Shown: piece after piece, positions 17,445 to 26,473 of the stretch
Position numbering within the stretch: position 1 is the first letter of the stretch
How the letters are laid out: the number at the start of each line of letters is the position of its first letter
Source: Bog-159 sp963818855
GTDB taxonomy: Bacteria > Acidobacteriota > Terriglobia > Bryobacterales > Bryobacteraceae
Length of the DNA stretch: 64,000 nt
Direction of reading: 5' to 3'
Assembly: GCA_963818855.1 (NCBI GenBank)
Contig: CAWFUH010000003.1
Span: 868,001 to 932,000, forward strand
Program-made: the position numbers and the translations under genes
The notes under the pieces: generated by a model
What the model was told of the DNA's origin: nothing
Seen by the model: the letters and a program-made list of their open reading frames with translations, nothing else
Databases searched by the model: none

Positions 17445-18062
17445 ATGCGGCGGCGGTCCGTAGCTATTTTCTTTGCGGGTTTTGCGGCCGGCATGCTATT
17501 TCTGGCCGTGGTCATTTTCCGGCAAGCCCCGCGGATGCGGACAACTCATGCATCGAGTGCAGCGGCGCCGCGCGCGCCTGCAAAACAGGCAATGTCAGTC
17601 TCGCCGCTGCCGCCCGTGCAGGCAGGCTTAGTCATACCGGTGCAGGGTGTTACGGCGAATGGTCTGCGCGACGATTTCGAAGAGATGCGCGAGGGGCATC
17701 GGCACGAAGCGATTGACATCCCGGCGGCGCGCGGGACACCTGTATTAGCTGTGGCGGAAGGCAACGTGGCCAAGCTGTTCCAAAGCAAGCAGGGCGGGCT
17801 GACCGTATATCAATTCGACGACGGCCAAGCCTGGTGTTACTACTATGCGCACCTTGATCATTACGTGAAAGGACTAAGTGAAGGCGCGCTGCTGCGGGCA
17901 GGCGACGTGCTAGGGTATGTCGGCACGACGGGAGACGCACCGCCACAGACACCGCATCTGCACTTCGCGATCTTCAAGTTAGGTCCCGAAAAACGGTGGT
18001 GGCAGGGGACCGCCATCGATCCCTATCTGCTTCTTACAGGACAGGGTACTCGGCTGCCTTAA
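17445..18062 (+). CDS. Membrane-anchored M23-family metallopeptidase
   Basis: 205 aa. An N-terminal membrane helix is at about residues 6-25. The M23/LytM domain spans about residues 60-200, with zinc motif H87-x3-D91 (HEAID) and HLH at 171-173. Family members cut peptide crosslinks in peptidoglycan. All expected zinc ligands are present, so it is probably an active endopeptidase rather than a degenerate EnvC/NlpD activator. An AAGGAG ribosome site lies inside the end of the preceding L,D-transpeptidase gene. Position between a crosslinking enzyme and a PBP suggests coordinated wall opening and synthesis. Confidence 0.88.
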   Translation: MRRRSVAIFFAGFAAGMLFLAVVIFRQAPRMRTTHASSAAAPRAPAKQAMSVSPLPPVQAGLVIPVQGVTANGLRDDFEEMREGHRHEAIDIPAARGTPVLAVAEGNVAKLFQSKQGGLTVYQFDDGQAWCYYYAHLDHYVKGLSEGALLRAGDVLGYVGTTGDAPPQTPHLHFAIFKLGPEKRWWQGTAIDPYLLLTGQGTRLP

Positions 18063-18144
18063 GCAACAGCCGGGCTGATTGCCTGCCCCACCATTTTGGT
18101 CATGTACATGCTGTTACGAACAACAGCGGCGAGGCTCAGCACCA

Positions 18145-20559
18145 GTGTCAGACATCATTACGATTCAGAATCCCGGCACAGTCTCCGATCCACCGGCGGC
18201 GGCGCAGCCTCCCGAACGGCCGCCTGGACACCGGGCGAGGATTCTGCTGATCACCGCCGCCTGGATGGCCGCCGGTTTGCTGACGATCTGCACATACTAC
18301 TATGTCAGATTCGCGAAGCTATCCGATCGAAAGCTGGCGGGCGGCGTTTTCGCCACCACGTTGAACATTTATGCCTCGCCGCACGTGGTGGGGATTGGAG
18401 ACCACCTTTCCCGCAGCGACATCATCGCCTGGTTGCGGGAGAGCGGTTATAGCACGTCGGCTGGAAATCCGGTGGGGTGGTATGACATTCGGCCGAACGG
18501 CGTAGGTATCTTTCCGGGCCATGACGCCAGTTCCAATCAGGAGCGCGGCGCGATTTACTTCTCGGGCGATGCGATTGCCAAAATCGTCTGCCTGGCTGAC
18601 AATACCACGCGCCAGGAATACCGATTCGCTCCCCAACTCATAGCCAATCTCTCGGGCGGCAACCGCGAAAAGCGGCGCCTGGTACAATTCTCCGAGATTC
18701 CGCCGGCTTTGGTTGACGCGGTGGTCTCCACGGAAGATAAACATTTTTTCTCACACAGCGGGTTCGACCTGTTCCGCATTTTTAAGGCAGCCTACGTGGA
18801 CCTTAAACAGGGGCGCAAAGAACAGGGCGCTTCCACTCTGACAATGCAACTTGCGCGCGGGCTATGGCTCGAACCCGAGAAGCGCTGGAAGCGAAAACTC
18901 GCAGAACTGCTGCTCACGCTCCACCTGGAACATAAGCTGACTAAGCGGCAGATCTTCACTTATTATGCCAACCAGGTCTATATGGGCCGGCGGGGCACCT
19001 TCACAATCAATGGATTCGGCGCGGCGTCCCACGTTTATTTCGGAAAAGACATCTCGCAGCTGACGGTGCCCGAGGCGGCGCTACTGGCCGGCCTGGTGCA
19101 GCGGCCCAGTTACTACAATCCATTCCGTTATCCGGACCGTGCCCTCGAACGCCGCAACCTGGTACTGCACCTGATGCGCGAAAACGGCCGCCTGACTGAC
19201 GACCAATACGGTACTGCGGTGGCAACCCCGATCAAGCTTTCGCCAGGCGGCATGGAGTCGAACGGATCGCAGTATTTCCTGGACCTGGCCAATGATGAAC
19301 TGCAAAACCGGCTCGGGGAGCGCGAACCGCAGAACGACCAGGTCTACACCACGCTCGATCAGGATCTGCAGCGCGCCGCCGCGGAATCCGTGCGAATAGG
19401 CATGGCCGAGGTGGATACGCAACTTCGCAGGGGCAAACATGCAGCGTCCATACCAGCCGGCCAACCGCAAGTAGCTTTGATCGCACTCGATCCACACACG
19501 GGCGAGATCAAGGCGCTGGTGGGTGGGCGCGATTACGGGGCCAGCCAGTTGGATCATGTTACTGCCGAGCGTCAGCCGGGCTCGTCGTTTAAGCCCTTAG
19601 TATATGCGGCGGCGCTGAATACGGCGCTTACAGGGGGCGCGCAGGTCTTTACTCCCGCTTCTACTATTTTGGACGAACCTACGACCTTCTTATTCGATAA
19701 TCGCCCATATCGGCCCAATAATTTCAAGCAGGATTTCATGGGTACCGTAACCTTGCGGCAAGCTCTGGCGCACTCGCTCAACGCGGCCACCGTGAAACTG
19801 GCGCAGGCAATAGGATATGCGGCAGTGGTAGGTATGGCGCGGGAGGCCGGCTTGAACGGCAATATCAAGCCCACACCTGCGGTGGCTCTGGGTTCGTATG
19901 TATGTACGCCGCTGGACATCGCCGGCGCCTATACGGTGTTCGCCAACGGCGGTAGCTATGTAACACCTTCCATGCTGGCCATGGTGAGAAACGGGGATGG
20001 ACAGGTGGTGTATCGGCATTCTTTGGAGACTCACCCGGCGCTCGACCCGCGCATCAATTATTTAATGGTGAACATGCTTGAAGAAGTGCTGCGCAGCGGG
20101 ACGGGGGCCGCCGCGCGAGCGCGCGGATTCAAAGCTCCGGCGGCCGGCAAGACCGGCACGTCACACGATGGCTGGTTCGCCGGATTTACCTCGCAGTTGC
20201 TGTGCGTGGTGTGGGTGGGCTTCGACGACTATCGTGAACTGGGCCTGGAAGGCGCCAAAGCGGCGCTGCCCATCTGGACGGAATTCATGAAGCGCGCGCT
20301 CCAATACCGCGCGTATCGCGACGCCAAAGAGTTCCCGGTGCCTGGCGGCGTAACCTGCGTGAAGCTTTGCTCCGAGTCGCGGCAACTTGCCGGTCCGGAC
20401 TGCCCATCGACTTACAGTGAGTACTTCCTGGACGGCAGCCAGCCAACCGCGCAATGCCCCTTACACACGCTGCCGGCGCGCGATGATCCGGCGGTAAGCG
20501 GCACTCCATCCGAAGCGGGGCCGTTTGGGATACCTCAACCGCCCGTTACGCCGCCCTAA
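18145..20559 (+). CDS. Class A penicillin-binding protein (PBP1 type)
   Basis: 804 aa from the GTG at 18145, which has GAGG 10 nt upstream and removes an unlikely cysteine-rich leader. A short cytoplasmic N-terminus and one membrane helix (LLITAAWMAAGLLTICTYYY) are followed by a GT51 glycosyltransferase domain (TEDKHFFSHSGFD, GASTLTMQLARG). The transpeptidase has SSFK (nucleophile S480), the SLN box in AHSLNAA, and KTGTSHDGW. It is bifunctional, polymerising and crosslinking glycan chains. An extra N-terminal region before GT51 resembles a UB2H/PBP1B-type accessory part. The C-terminal tail contains four cysteines. It follows the M23 gene by 82 bp. Confidence 0.92.
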   Translation: MSDIITIQNPGTVSDPPAAAQPPERPPGHRARILLITAAWMAAGLLTICTYYYVRFAKLSDRKLAGGVFATTLNIYASPHVVGIGDHLSRSDIIAWLRESGYSTSAGNPVGWYDIRPNGVGIFPGHDASSNQERGAIYFSGDAIAKIVCLADNTTRQEYRFAPQLIANLSGGNREKRRLVQFSEIPPALVDAVVSTEDKHFFSHSGFDLFRIFKAAYVDLKQGRKEQGASTLTMQLARGLWLEPEKRWKRKLAELLLTLHLEHKLTKRQIFTYYANQVYMGRRGTFTINGFGAASHVYFGKDISQLTVPEAALLAGLVQRPSYYNPFRYPDRALERRNLVLHLMRENGRLTDDQYGTAVATPIKLSPGGMESNGSQYFLDLANDELQNRLGEREPQNDQVYTTLDQDLQRAAAESVRIGMAEVDTQLRRGKHAASIPAGQPQVALIALDPHTGEIKALVGGRDYGASQLDHVTAERQPGSSFKPLVYAAALNTALTGGAQVFTPASTILDEPTTFLFDNRPYRPNNFKQDFMGTVTLRQALAHSLNAATVKLAQAIGYAAVVGMAREAGLNGNIKPTPAVALGSYVCTPLDIAGAYTVFANGGSYVTPSMLAMVRNGDGQVVYRHSLETHPALDPRINYLMVNMLEEVLRSGTGAAARARGFKAPAAGKTGTSHDGWFAGFTSQLLCVVWVGFDDYRELGLEGAKAALPIWTEFMKRALQYRAYRDAKEFPVPGGVTCVKLCSESRQLAGPDCPSTYSEYFLDGSQPTAQCPLHTLPARDDPAVSGTPSEAGPFGIPQPPVTPP

Positions 20560-20576
20560 CTACGAAGTGGGCACAG

Positions 20577-20613
20577 GCGGGTCTGGAGACCCGCTGCAGG
20601 ACTGGAGTCCTGC
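20577..20613. repeat. Double-hairpin intergenic repeat, copy 1
   Basis: Two adjacent perfect 8-bp stems, each with a GG loop: GCGGGTCT-GG-AGACCCGC and GCAGGACT-GG-AGTCCTGC. They are separated by one base and followed by CCCAC. The same unit recurs at 41325-41361 with one difference in the spacer base. It sits between two convergent genes and could serve as a bidirectional terminator or as a REP-like element. No T-tract follows. Confidence 0.85.
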
Positions 20614-20626
20614 CCCACACGATGGG

Positions 20627-21799
20627 TCATGGAGCGGCCGTGATCTCAAATAAGGTGCCCCAGTCATCCTGCCCACCTCGCGTAGCCGTACCGTATAGGT
20701 TGCCGGAGGAGTCCAGCGTAACGCCGCCATACGGGTATGCTCCGTCGGTTCCGTTGATAAAACTGTAGAGCGTGGTAAAGGTACCGGCGGAGTTAATTTC
20801 AAATACGGTGCCATAACCGTTCGCACCGCCCGCGAAGGTGGTGCCGAAGAAGTTACCTCGTCCGTCGGTAACCAGAGCTCCAGTGGGATCCGCGCCGTCG
20901 CTTCCCATGAACGTGTGTAGGACCGTGTACGTCTTGGTCTTGATGTTCAATTCGAACACCACACCGCTTCCAGCCGTGCCTGTGACGCTGCCGCCGGAAG
21001 CGGCGGTTCCATAAAGGTTGCCCAGGCCGTCCGTGACTAGCCCGCCCGCGGGCGCTCCGCCATCCTCCTTTCCTTTGAATGCGTACAACACGGTTTCGGC
21101 CCGGGTCTTCACGTCCAGTGAGAATACCGTTCCCCACCGATACTTGCCGCCGGCGGTGGTGGTGCCGTAAAGCACGCCGTTGAGCAGAGCCAGATCGGCG
21201 GCCGGTGCGATGCCGTCATTTCCAGCATTGCCAAAACTGTGAAGGCGCACGAAACTGCCGGCTTTGACAACGAATACGGTGCCCAAACCGTTAGCTCCGC
21301 CTTTAGGAGTTGTCCCGAAGAGATTGCCGTCCGAAGCCAGCAGCAGGTTACCCTCCGGAGCAATCCCGTCCTTTTCCGAGAAGTTATCTAACACAGACTC
21401 GGAACCGCCGCTGATTTCGTAAATCGTACCATCCAGGTTGAGTCCACCTTGTGTGGTGGTGCCGAAGAAGTTGCCTAAACCGTCGCTAACCAGGCCACCC
21501 ATCGGATATGCTCCATCGGTTGGCTGGCCGGTGAACGTGTAATACGGATAGACCGTGTTGGCGTAGGGAAGATATTCAAACACAGTGCCCACTTGGCCCG
21601 AGGAAGGGCTGCCGCCATAGTAAGTAGTACCAAGAATAAACCCGTTATAGAGCAGCGGAGGCCCCCAGGGCGACCCGCCATCGGCTCCTCCGGTGAAGGC
21701 ATAGAGGGTATTGAATGTCTGGGCTTGCGCCGTGGCCGCGGCGGCCAGGGTCACGAGCAAGCACATTCCGTGGCTGTAACTTTGTAACCGTTCCCTCAT
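20627..21799 (-). CDS. Secreted GloVer-type tandem-repeat protein
   Basis: 390 aa from the ATG at 21797-21799, with GGAAAGGG just upstream. After a signal peptide (LVTLAAAATAQAQ) it consists of repeats of about 35-50 residues of the form G-N-L/F-Y/F-G-T-T..GG..G-x-G-T-V-F-E, each preceded by DGAxPxGGL. This is the GloVer (TIGR03803-like) repeat typical of acidobacterial and planctomycete secreted proteins. Repeated LYAF and LHTF strands suggest a beta-propeller. Function unknown. It resembles 52583-53815. It is convergent with the PBP gene. Confidence 0.85.
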   Translation of the reverse strand: MRERLQSYSHGMCLLVTLAAAATAQAQTFNTLYAFTGGADGGSPWGPPLLYNGFILGTTYYGGSPSSGQVGTVFEYLPYANTVYPYYTFTGQPTDGAYPMGGLVSDGLGNFFGTTTQGGLNLDGTIYEISGGSESVLDNFSEKDGIAPEGNLLLASDGNLFGTTPKGGANGLGTVFVVKAGSFVRLHSFGNAGNDGIAPAADLALLNGVLYGTTTAGGKYRWGTVFSLDVKTRAETVLYAFKGKEDGGAPAGGLVTDGLGNLYGTAASGGSVTGTAGSGVVFELNIKTKTYTVLHTFMGSDGADPTGALVTDGRGNFFGTTFAGGANGYGTVFEINSAGTFTTLYSFINGTDGAYPYGGVTLDSSGNLYGTATRGGQDDWGTLFEITAAP

Positions 21800-21974
21800 G
21801 ACCCTTTCCGTCAACTTAGCATATCGCGTTGCAGGCGTCTGATATTTCTGGCGACCTCCGGCCCGAAAGCGCTCTGCCTAATACCGGTTCCTCGCCGGCT
21901 ACCCGGCCGCGTGGCCATAAACGCCGATGAGGGCCGCAGGCGGGAGAGTGCAAGGACATGCTAAGGTCGTGCTT

Positions 21975-24900
21975 ATGATATTCCGCAGACTAGCCTTTTT
22001 TCTGGCTTGCGGCTGGGCGGCTTCCATGGCCGTTCTTGAAGCGCAATATTTGGTAACCTTCCAGGGCCCCGCCACCGTGTCGCAAGATCCCACGGTCTCC
22101 TTTTTCGACCCCAGTACACTGAACGCAGGCCCCACGACTTCCATACCGAACGCTTTTCAGTTTCTAAGTCTTCCCGACGGCAGCGAGCTATACTTCATCA
22201 CGAATAACACGGGCGCGGCGATTACCGTACTGCACCCCAAGGCCAGAAGCTCCGTCACCGCCGTGGCCGGACTACTCCAGATCGGTAACTTCCCCAACCC
22301 GCTGAACTGCGGCGCACTATCTCCAGATGGCAGCCGGCTGGTGGTAGGCGAGAACGCCGTACACATTTTCGATACCGGCACGAATATCGATTTAACACCC
22401 AACGGCATCGGAGTCGGCGGCGGCGCCACCGTGATCGCGGTGACCGTCAGCTACGACAGCCAAACCGTATTCGCGCTGGCCACCTACAACGGGACGAGTT
22501 ACCTGGCGGCGATCAGCATCGCCCAATTAGCCGTGACTAACTCCATTACGCTGACCGGGACGGCTAGCGCCCTGAGCCAGGGACCGAACGCGTTGCTTTA
22601 CGTGGGCCTGCCGGGCCAGATTCTGGAGATCAATCCGGCGACGCTGGCCACCACGCCGAATGGGACGGTAACAGTGAATGCCACGCCGGGCCCGTTCGCG
22701 TTCACTCCGGATGGCAATTACCTGGTGGCGGCTAACCAGATTTACGGCACGCAGCCGGCGGTGCTGCTGCTCAATCTCAATAATTATCTGGTGGAAGGTG
22801 AGGTGCCTTTTACCGGACTCAGCGCGCTGGCAACCTCCCCTATAACCGGCACCACCGCCGTCTTCGACAGCCTGTATGTGGCATCCCCGTACACCCTCTA
22901 TCCATTTTCGAGCGGGGGCCAAATGTTGTTCAGTATGTCGATCGGAACCAACGGCGGTCTCATACTGAACGAACCCGTGATTGCGGGCATCAACGACTAC
23001 GCGCAAGCCGCCATGACTCTTTCGAACGATTTGGGGTTGCCCGGCCGTAATTTTCCCCAATTTCTCTTCACGATAACCGATGGGTTTCTGGATCCCTCCG
23101 GACTTTATTCTCTAAACCGGATTGATCCAGCCTCGAACTTACTAACTTCGCAGACATTCTTAGCTACCACCACACCTGGGGCGGTGGTCTACTATGCGCC
23201 TACTCTGACCGGGAACACGCCGTTGACCGAGCTTCAGTACGGTAATAATCAGATGTTACTGCCCGGCGGGGTGTCCCTGCCGATGGTGATTCGGGCGCTC
23301 GATCAGAACGGGCTTCCCGTCGCGGGTGCGGCCGTCAATTTCGTTTCAAGCGACGGCACCGTCAACCCCGTAAACACGGCGACGGGAGCGGATGGCTACG
23401 CCCAAGCTATCTTCACAGCCGGAAGCACGCCCACCGACATCGGGTCCTTCACGGTCACCGCGACCGTGGCGGGGACGGTGTCGCAGGATTTCACGGTGAC
23501 GGTCGGTACTAATCAAACGATCGTTCCCGCGGCGCTCAGCGTTGTGTCAGGCCAGGGACAATTCATTCTGGAAGATCTCTCGACCGGCATCGCCGCCACC
23601 GATAACGAGCCCATGGTGGTCCTGGCCACCGACACCAGCGGCAACCCCGTACCAAATACGCTGGTGACGTTTACAGTCACATCCGGATTAGGTCTGCTGG
23701 CTGCGCCCGATGGCTCGGGCCAGCCGGTCGTCGTGGTGTCCACAGATTTGACCGGGCAGGCGCAGATCACTTATCTGCCGCCCCTGGTGTTCGGATCGAA
23801 AGGCTTCGAAACAGATACCGTGACAGCGAGTATCACACTCGCCGGTGCCACGCTGGGAACCACGACGACCGTTAGCCAGAACTTCTTCGCGACTACGATG
23901 GAGTTGAATGAAACATACTGCCAGACGCCGCCATGCTTTCCGCCCGTCATCCCACTGCTGATGCAAATCGTGCAACCCGCGCTTGGTACTGTTCTCACGG
24001 GCGCCGCGGGAAGTACGCTGCCAAATCCGATCGTGGCACAGCTCACTGCCTTGAGCGGATTTCCAATTCCAAATCTCGGCGTGCTCGTGAGTTCCGGCAG
24101 CGCGACTTCACCAAACGTCACTTGCGCGGGCTCGAACAATGCGGGCCTGGCATTGACGGACGCCAACGGTCTGGCCACCTGCAACCCGGTCTTAAACGGT
24201 GTGCCCGGCACCGCGCAGCTCACGGTCAGCCTGCCCTCGAAGGGTTATGGCAACGGCACCGGCCTGATCGCCGGCAGCTACACTCTGACCATCACGGCCG
24301 GTGCGCCCGCCAACATAAGCATTCTTTCGGGCAACAACCAGGTCGGGTACACGGACACCGTGCTGCCGCTGCCTTTTATGGTGCAGGTCACCGACTCCTC
24401 AAACAACCAGCTGCCCGGGATACCCATTCAATGGCAAGTGACTGCCGGGGCCATGGCTTTGTCCCAGGTAACTACTACTACGGGTACGGCCGGAAAGGCT
24501 AGCGCCACCGGAACCCCGATCAGCCCGGGGGGGACCACCATCACGTTGCAAGTCACTGCTGGATCCGCAACGGCTACGTTTACTATTATGGTTGGCATTA
24601 AGGCGGCGTCGATTCAGATTGTCTCGGGTAACAATCAAAGTGCGGGGATCAACGCGCCGCTAAGTGCGCCATTAGTGGTGCAACTTCTAGATAGTTCTAA
24701 TAACCCGGCATCCTATGCTCCCGTGGTTTTCTCGAGCATCGGGGAACAGGCGCTAAGTGCTACTTCGGTAACCGCGGACGTAAACGGTATGGCGTCCACC
24801 ATGGTCACTTCCGTGGGCCCTCTCGCGGGGAATTTTACCGTCCAAGCCACTAACGGGACGGGCAAGACCGCCGTGATCGCCCAATTCACAGTTACGGTGG

Positions 24901-25634
24901 AGCCGCCTGGTCCGCAGAGCCCGGCGATCTTGAACTCGGCCACTTTCGCGCCAGGGATCGCACCGGGCGGCCTGGTCACGTTTCTCGGCGCCGGCTTGGC
25001 TCCGTCCATTCAAGGCGTGGTGACAGATCCTTTGCAGATGCAGGGTTACTCTGTGTCGTTCGATGGGATCGCCGCTCCCATCCTGGCCCTGGTAAATCAG
25101 AACGGCACCGAGCAGATCAACGCGCAGGTTCCGTTCGAGGAATCCACCGGCACCTCCGACAGTGTGACCATCCAAACGCCGCTAGGTTCAGTCATTCTCA
25201 CCAACGTGACGGTTAACGAGTTCGCGCCGGGCATGTTCAGCAGCGGAACCGTTACGGTCGACGGCCAAAGTTATCCCCTGGCCGCGGCCCTGCGTCCCGA
25301 CGGTTCTTACGCGAGCCCCTCCAATCCGGTGCAACCGGGTGAAGCGGTCACATTCTTTGCCACGGGATTGGGCCAGACGGTGCCGATGGCGTCCACGGGC
25401 GTGGCCGGCGTGCCCGGCCAACTTGTGGGCTCCGCGCTGTACGCCGGCGTGAATAACCAGGGCGATGCGGTGGTCTCCGCGATTTACCAACCCGGTGCGA
25501 TCGGCGTGTATGCGGTTACCATTCAAATTCCCTCCACGACCACGCCCGGGCCCGCCCAGCCGCTGGGCCTGCTGATAGTCGATCTCCAAGGGAATACCAG
25601 TTACGCGCCGCCGGCTTATATTCCGATTCAGTAG
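21975..25634 (+). CDS. Large secreted Ig-like repeat protein with Solibacter-type C-terminal domain
   Basis: 1219 aa from the ATG at 21975, where a clear signal peptide begins (MIFRRLAFFLACGWAASMAV, cleavage near LEAQ). Residues about 30-430 look like a beta-propeller with periodic SPDGSRL- and TPDGNYL-like strands. Next come several bacterial Ig-like (Big_1/invasin) domains with the ALDQNGLPVAGAAVNF / DGYAQAIFTAG pattern. The last 240 residues (from PAILNSATFAPGIAPGG) match the C-terminal domain common in Candidatus Solibacter (TIGR03437-like). It is probably a surface or extracellular adhesin-like protein. An upstream in-frame ATG at 21927 would not give a signal peptide. Confidence 0.85.
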   Translation: MIFRRLAFFLACGWAASMAVLEAQYLVTFQGPATVSQDPTVSFFDPSTLNAGPTTSIPNAFQFLSLPDGSELYFITNNTGAAITVLHPKARSSVTAVAGLLQIGNFPNPLNCGALSPDGSRLVVGENAVHIFDTGTNIDLTPNGIGVGGGATVIAVTVSYDSQTVFALATYNGTSYLAAISIAQLAVTNSITLTGTASALSQGPNALLYVGLPGQILEINPATLATTPNGTVTVNATPGPFAFTPDGNYLVAANQIYGTQPAVLLLNLNNYLVEGEVPFTGLSALATSPITGTTAVFDSLYVASPYTLYPFSSGGQMLFSMSIGTNGGLILNEPVIAGINDYAQAAMTLSNDLGLPGRNFPQFLFTITDGFLDPSGLYSLNRIDPASNLLTSQTFLATTTPGAVVYYAPTLTGNTPLTELQYGNNQMLLPGGVSLPMVIRALDQNGLPVAGAAVNFVSSDGTVNPVNTATGADGYAQAIFTAGSTPTDIGSFTVTATVAGTVSQDFTVTVGTNQTIVPAALSVVSGQGQFILEDLSTGIAATDNEPMVVLATDTSGNPVPNTLVTFTVTSGLGLLAAPDGSGQPVVVVSTDLTGQAQITYLPPLVFGSKGFETDTVTASITLAGATLGTTTTVSQNFFATTMELNETYCQTPPCFPPVIPLLMQIVQPALGTVLTGAAGSTLPNPIVAQLTALSGFPIPNLGVLVSSGSATSPNVTCAGSNNAGLALTDANGLATCNPVLNGVPGTAQLTVSLPSKGYGNGTGLIAGSYTLTITAGAPANISILSGNNQVGYTDTVLPLPFMVQVTDSSNNQLPGIPIQWQVTAGAMALSQVTTTTGTAGKASATGTPISPGGTTITLQVTAGSATATFTIMVGIKAASIQIVSGNNQSAGINAPLSAPLVVQLLDSSNNPASYAPVVFSSIGEQALSATSVTADVNGMASTMVTSVGPLAGNFTVQATNGTGKTAVIAQFTVTVEPPGPQSPAILNSATFAPGIAPGGLVTFLGAGLAPSIQGVVTDPLQMQGYSVSFDGIAAPILALVNQNGTEQINAQVPFEESTGTSDSVTIQTPLGSVILTNVTVNEFAPGMFSSGTVTVDGQSYPLAAALRPDGSYASPSNPVQPGEAVTFFATGLGQTVPMASTGVAGVPGQLVGSALYAGVNNQGDAVVSAIYQPGAIGVYAVTIQIPSTTTPGPAQPLGLLIVDLQGNTSYAPPAYIPIQ

Positions 25635-25712
25635 TTACCGATCTTTGCGTTTGGAGGGCGGCCGGCGTGGGGCCCGCGGCGCGACTTACAGCACTACTCC
25701 ATCACTGCGTTC

Positions 25713-25889
25713 TTATCGCCAATGGCCAGAGACCCAGTGCTGGCCATACGGCCCGGCTTGCCAGTGCCCAGGTACCCAGTAGGCGCCTGGTGCGGGCGGC
25801 GGGCCCGCATAATACGGACGCCTGCCACAGGCCGCCAGAGACAGAAATGCCGCGGCCGTCATTATAAGTATCGCCACTTTGTTCTTCAT
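25713..25889 (-). CDS. Small lipoprotein with WVPGHW motifs
   Basis: 58 aa from the ATG at 25887-25889, with AGGAGGG 8 nt upstream. It has a lipoprotein signal peptide with lipobox LAAC and the modified cysteine at C21. A Pro/Tyr/Gly-rich mature part has two aromatic motifs, WVPGHW and WVSGHW, as in YXWQ-type repeat lipoproteins. Likely anchored in the outer membrane; function unknown. It is convergent with the giant secreted gene. Confidence 0.75.
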   Translation of the reverse strand: MKNKVAILIMTAAAFLSLAACGRRPYYAGPPPAPGAYWVPGHWQAGPYGQHWVSGHWR

Positions 25890-26473
25890 CTTACTTACCC
25901 TCCTACTAAGACAAACGCAATCGGCCAAATTTGGTTGCGCTTGGGAGCACATGGTTGACGCTATTTAATGTGCTGCGATGCCACCCGGCGCGCATACACT
26001 GCCTCCTGGGTTCATTTCCGCCGGTTACATTCGGGGTGCTCGATCCACCAACGCCCCTCTGACCGCACTCATGTGCATGCCTCGGCAACGCCTTCCCGAG
26101 AGCCCGGAGAGCGGGAGCCCTCGTGAGCCCGACCCGATTCTGGGTGGACAGCTAAAGGCGAGAATTGCGCCCGCCCGCGGGGAGAACCCCATGTCTCCAC
26201 TGCGGCCCGAACTGCGGAACCACCCGATTGAATCCCGTTCCGCCTATCCAACCCACGGTGTGTGTCCATAACTCCGGTTTTGATTTGTCGGTTTTGATTA
26301 TCCAGCCCGGTCCCTACGGTGGTATACTGCAACCAATCCGGCCTGCGGAGCCCGGTCCACGGCACGACTGGGAGGCGGCAGATATTCCTCGCGTTACGGA
26401 ACCAGGCCGCCGGACTGATCGATGTCTCTGGCGCATCGGCGAACTGGGATCTAAAAACCAAAAGGAGGCTCTA
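25890..26473. other. 584-bp intergenic region upstream of the HisC-like gene
   Basis: No supported gene. A frame open from 26165 is only an upstream extension of the aminotransferase frame without a ribosome site. An extended -10 element (TGGTATACT) lies at 26320-26328, about 146 bp before the GTG start, leaving a long structured-looking leader. I could not match the leader to a riboswitch class. Confidence 0.4.
26320..26328 (+). promoter_or_regulatory. Extended -10 promoter element upstream of the HisC-like gene
   Basis: TGGTATACT combines the TGn extension with a good -10 hexamer. No convincing -35 box is seen at the standard distance. Confidence 0.35.

Noticed and set aside
25890..26473. 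Riboswitch in the long leader of the HisC-like gene
   Set aside because: No conserved core of the SAM, cobalamin, TPP or glycine classes could be matched by eye.
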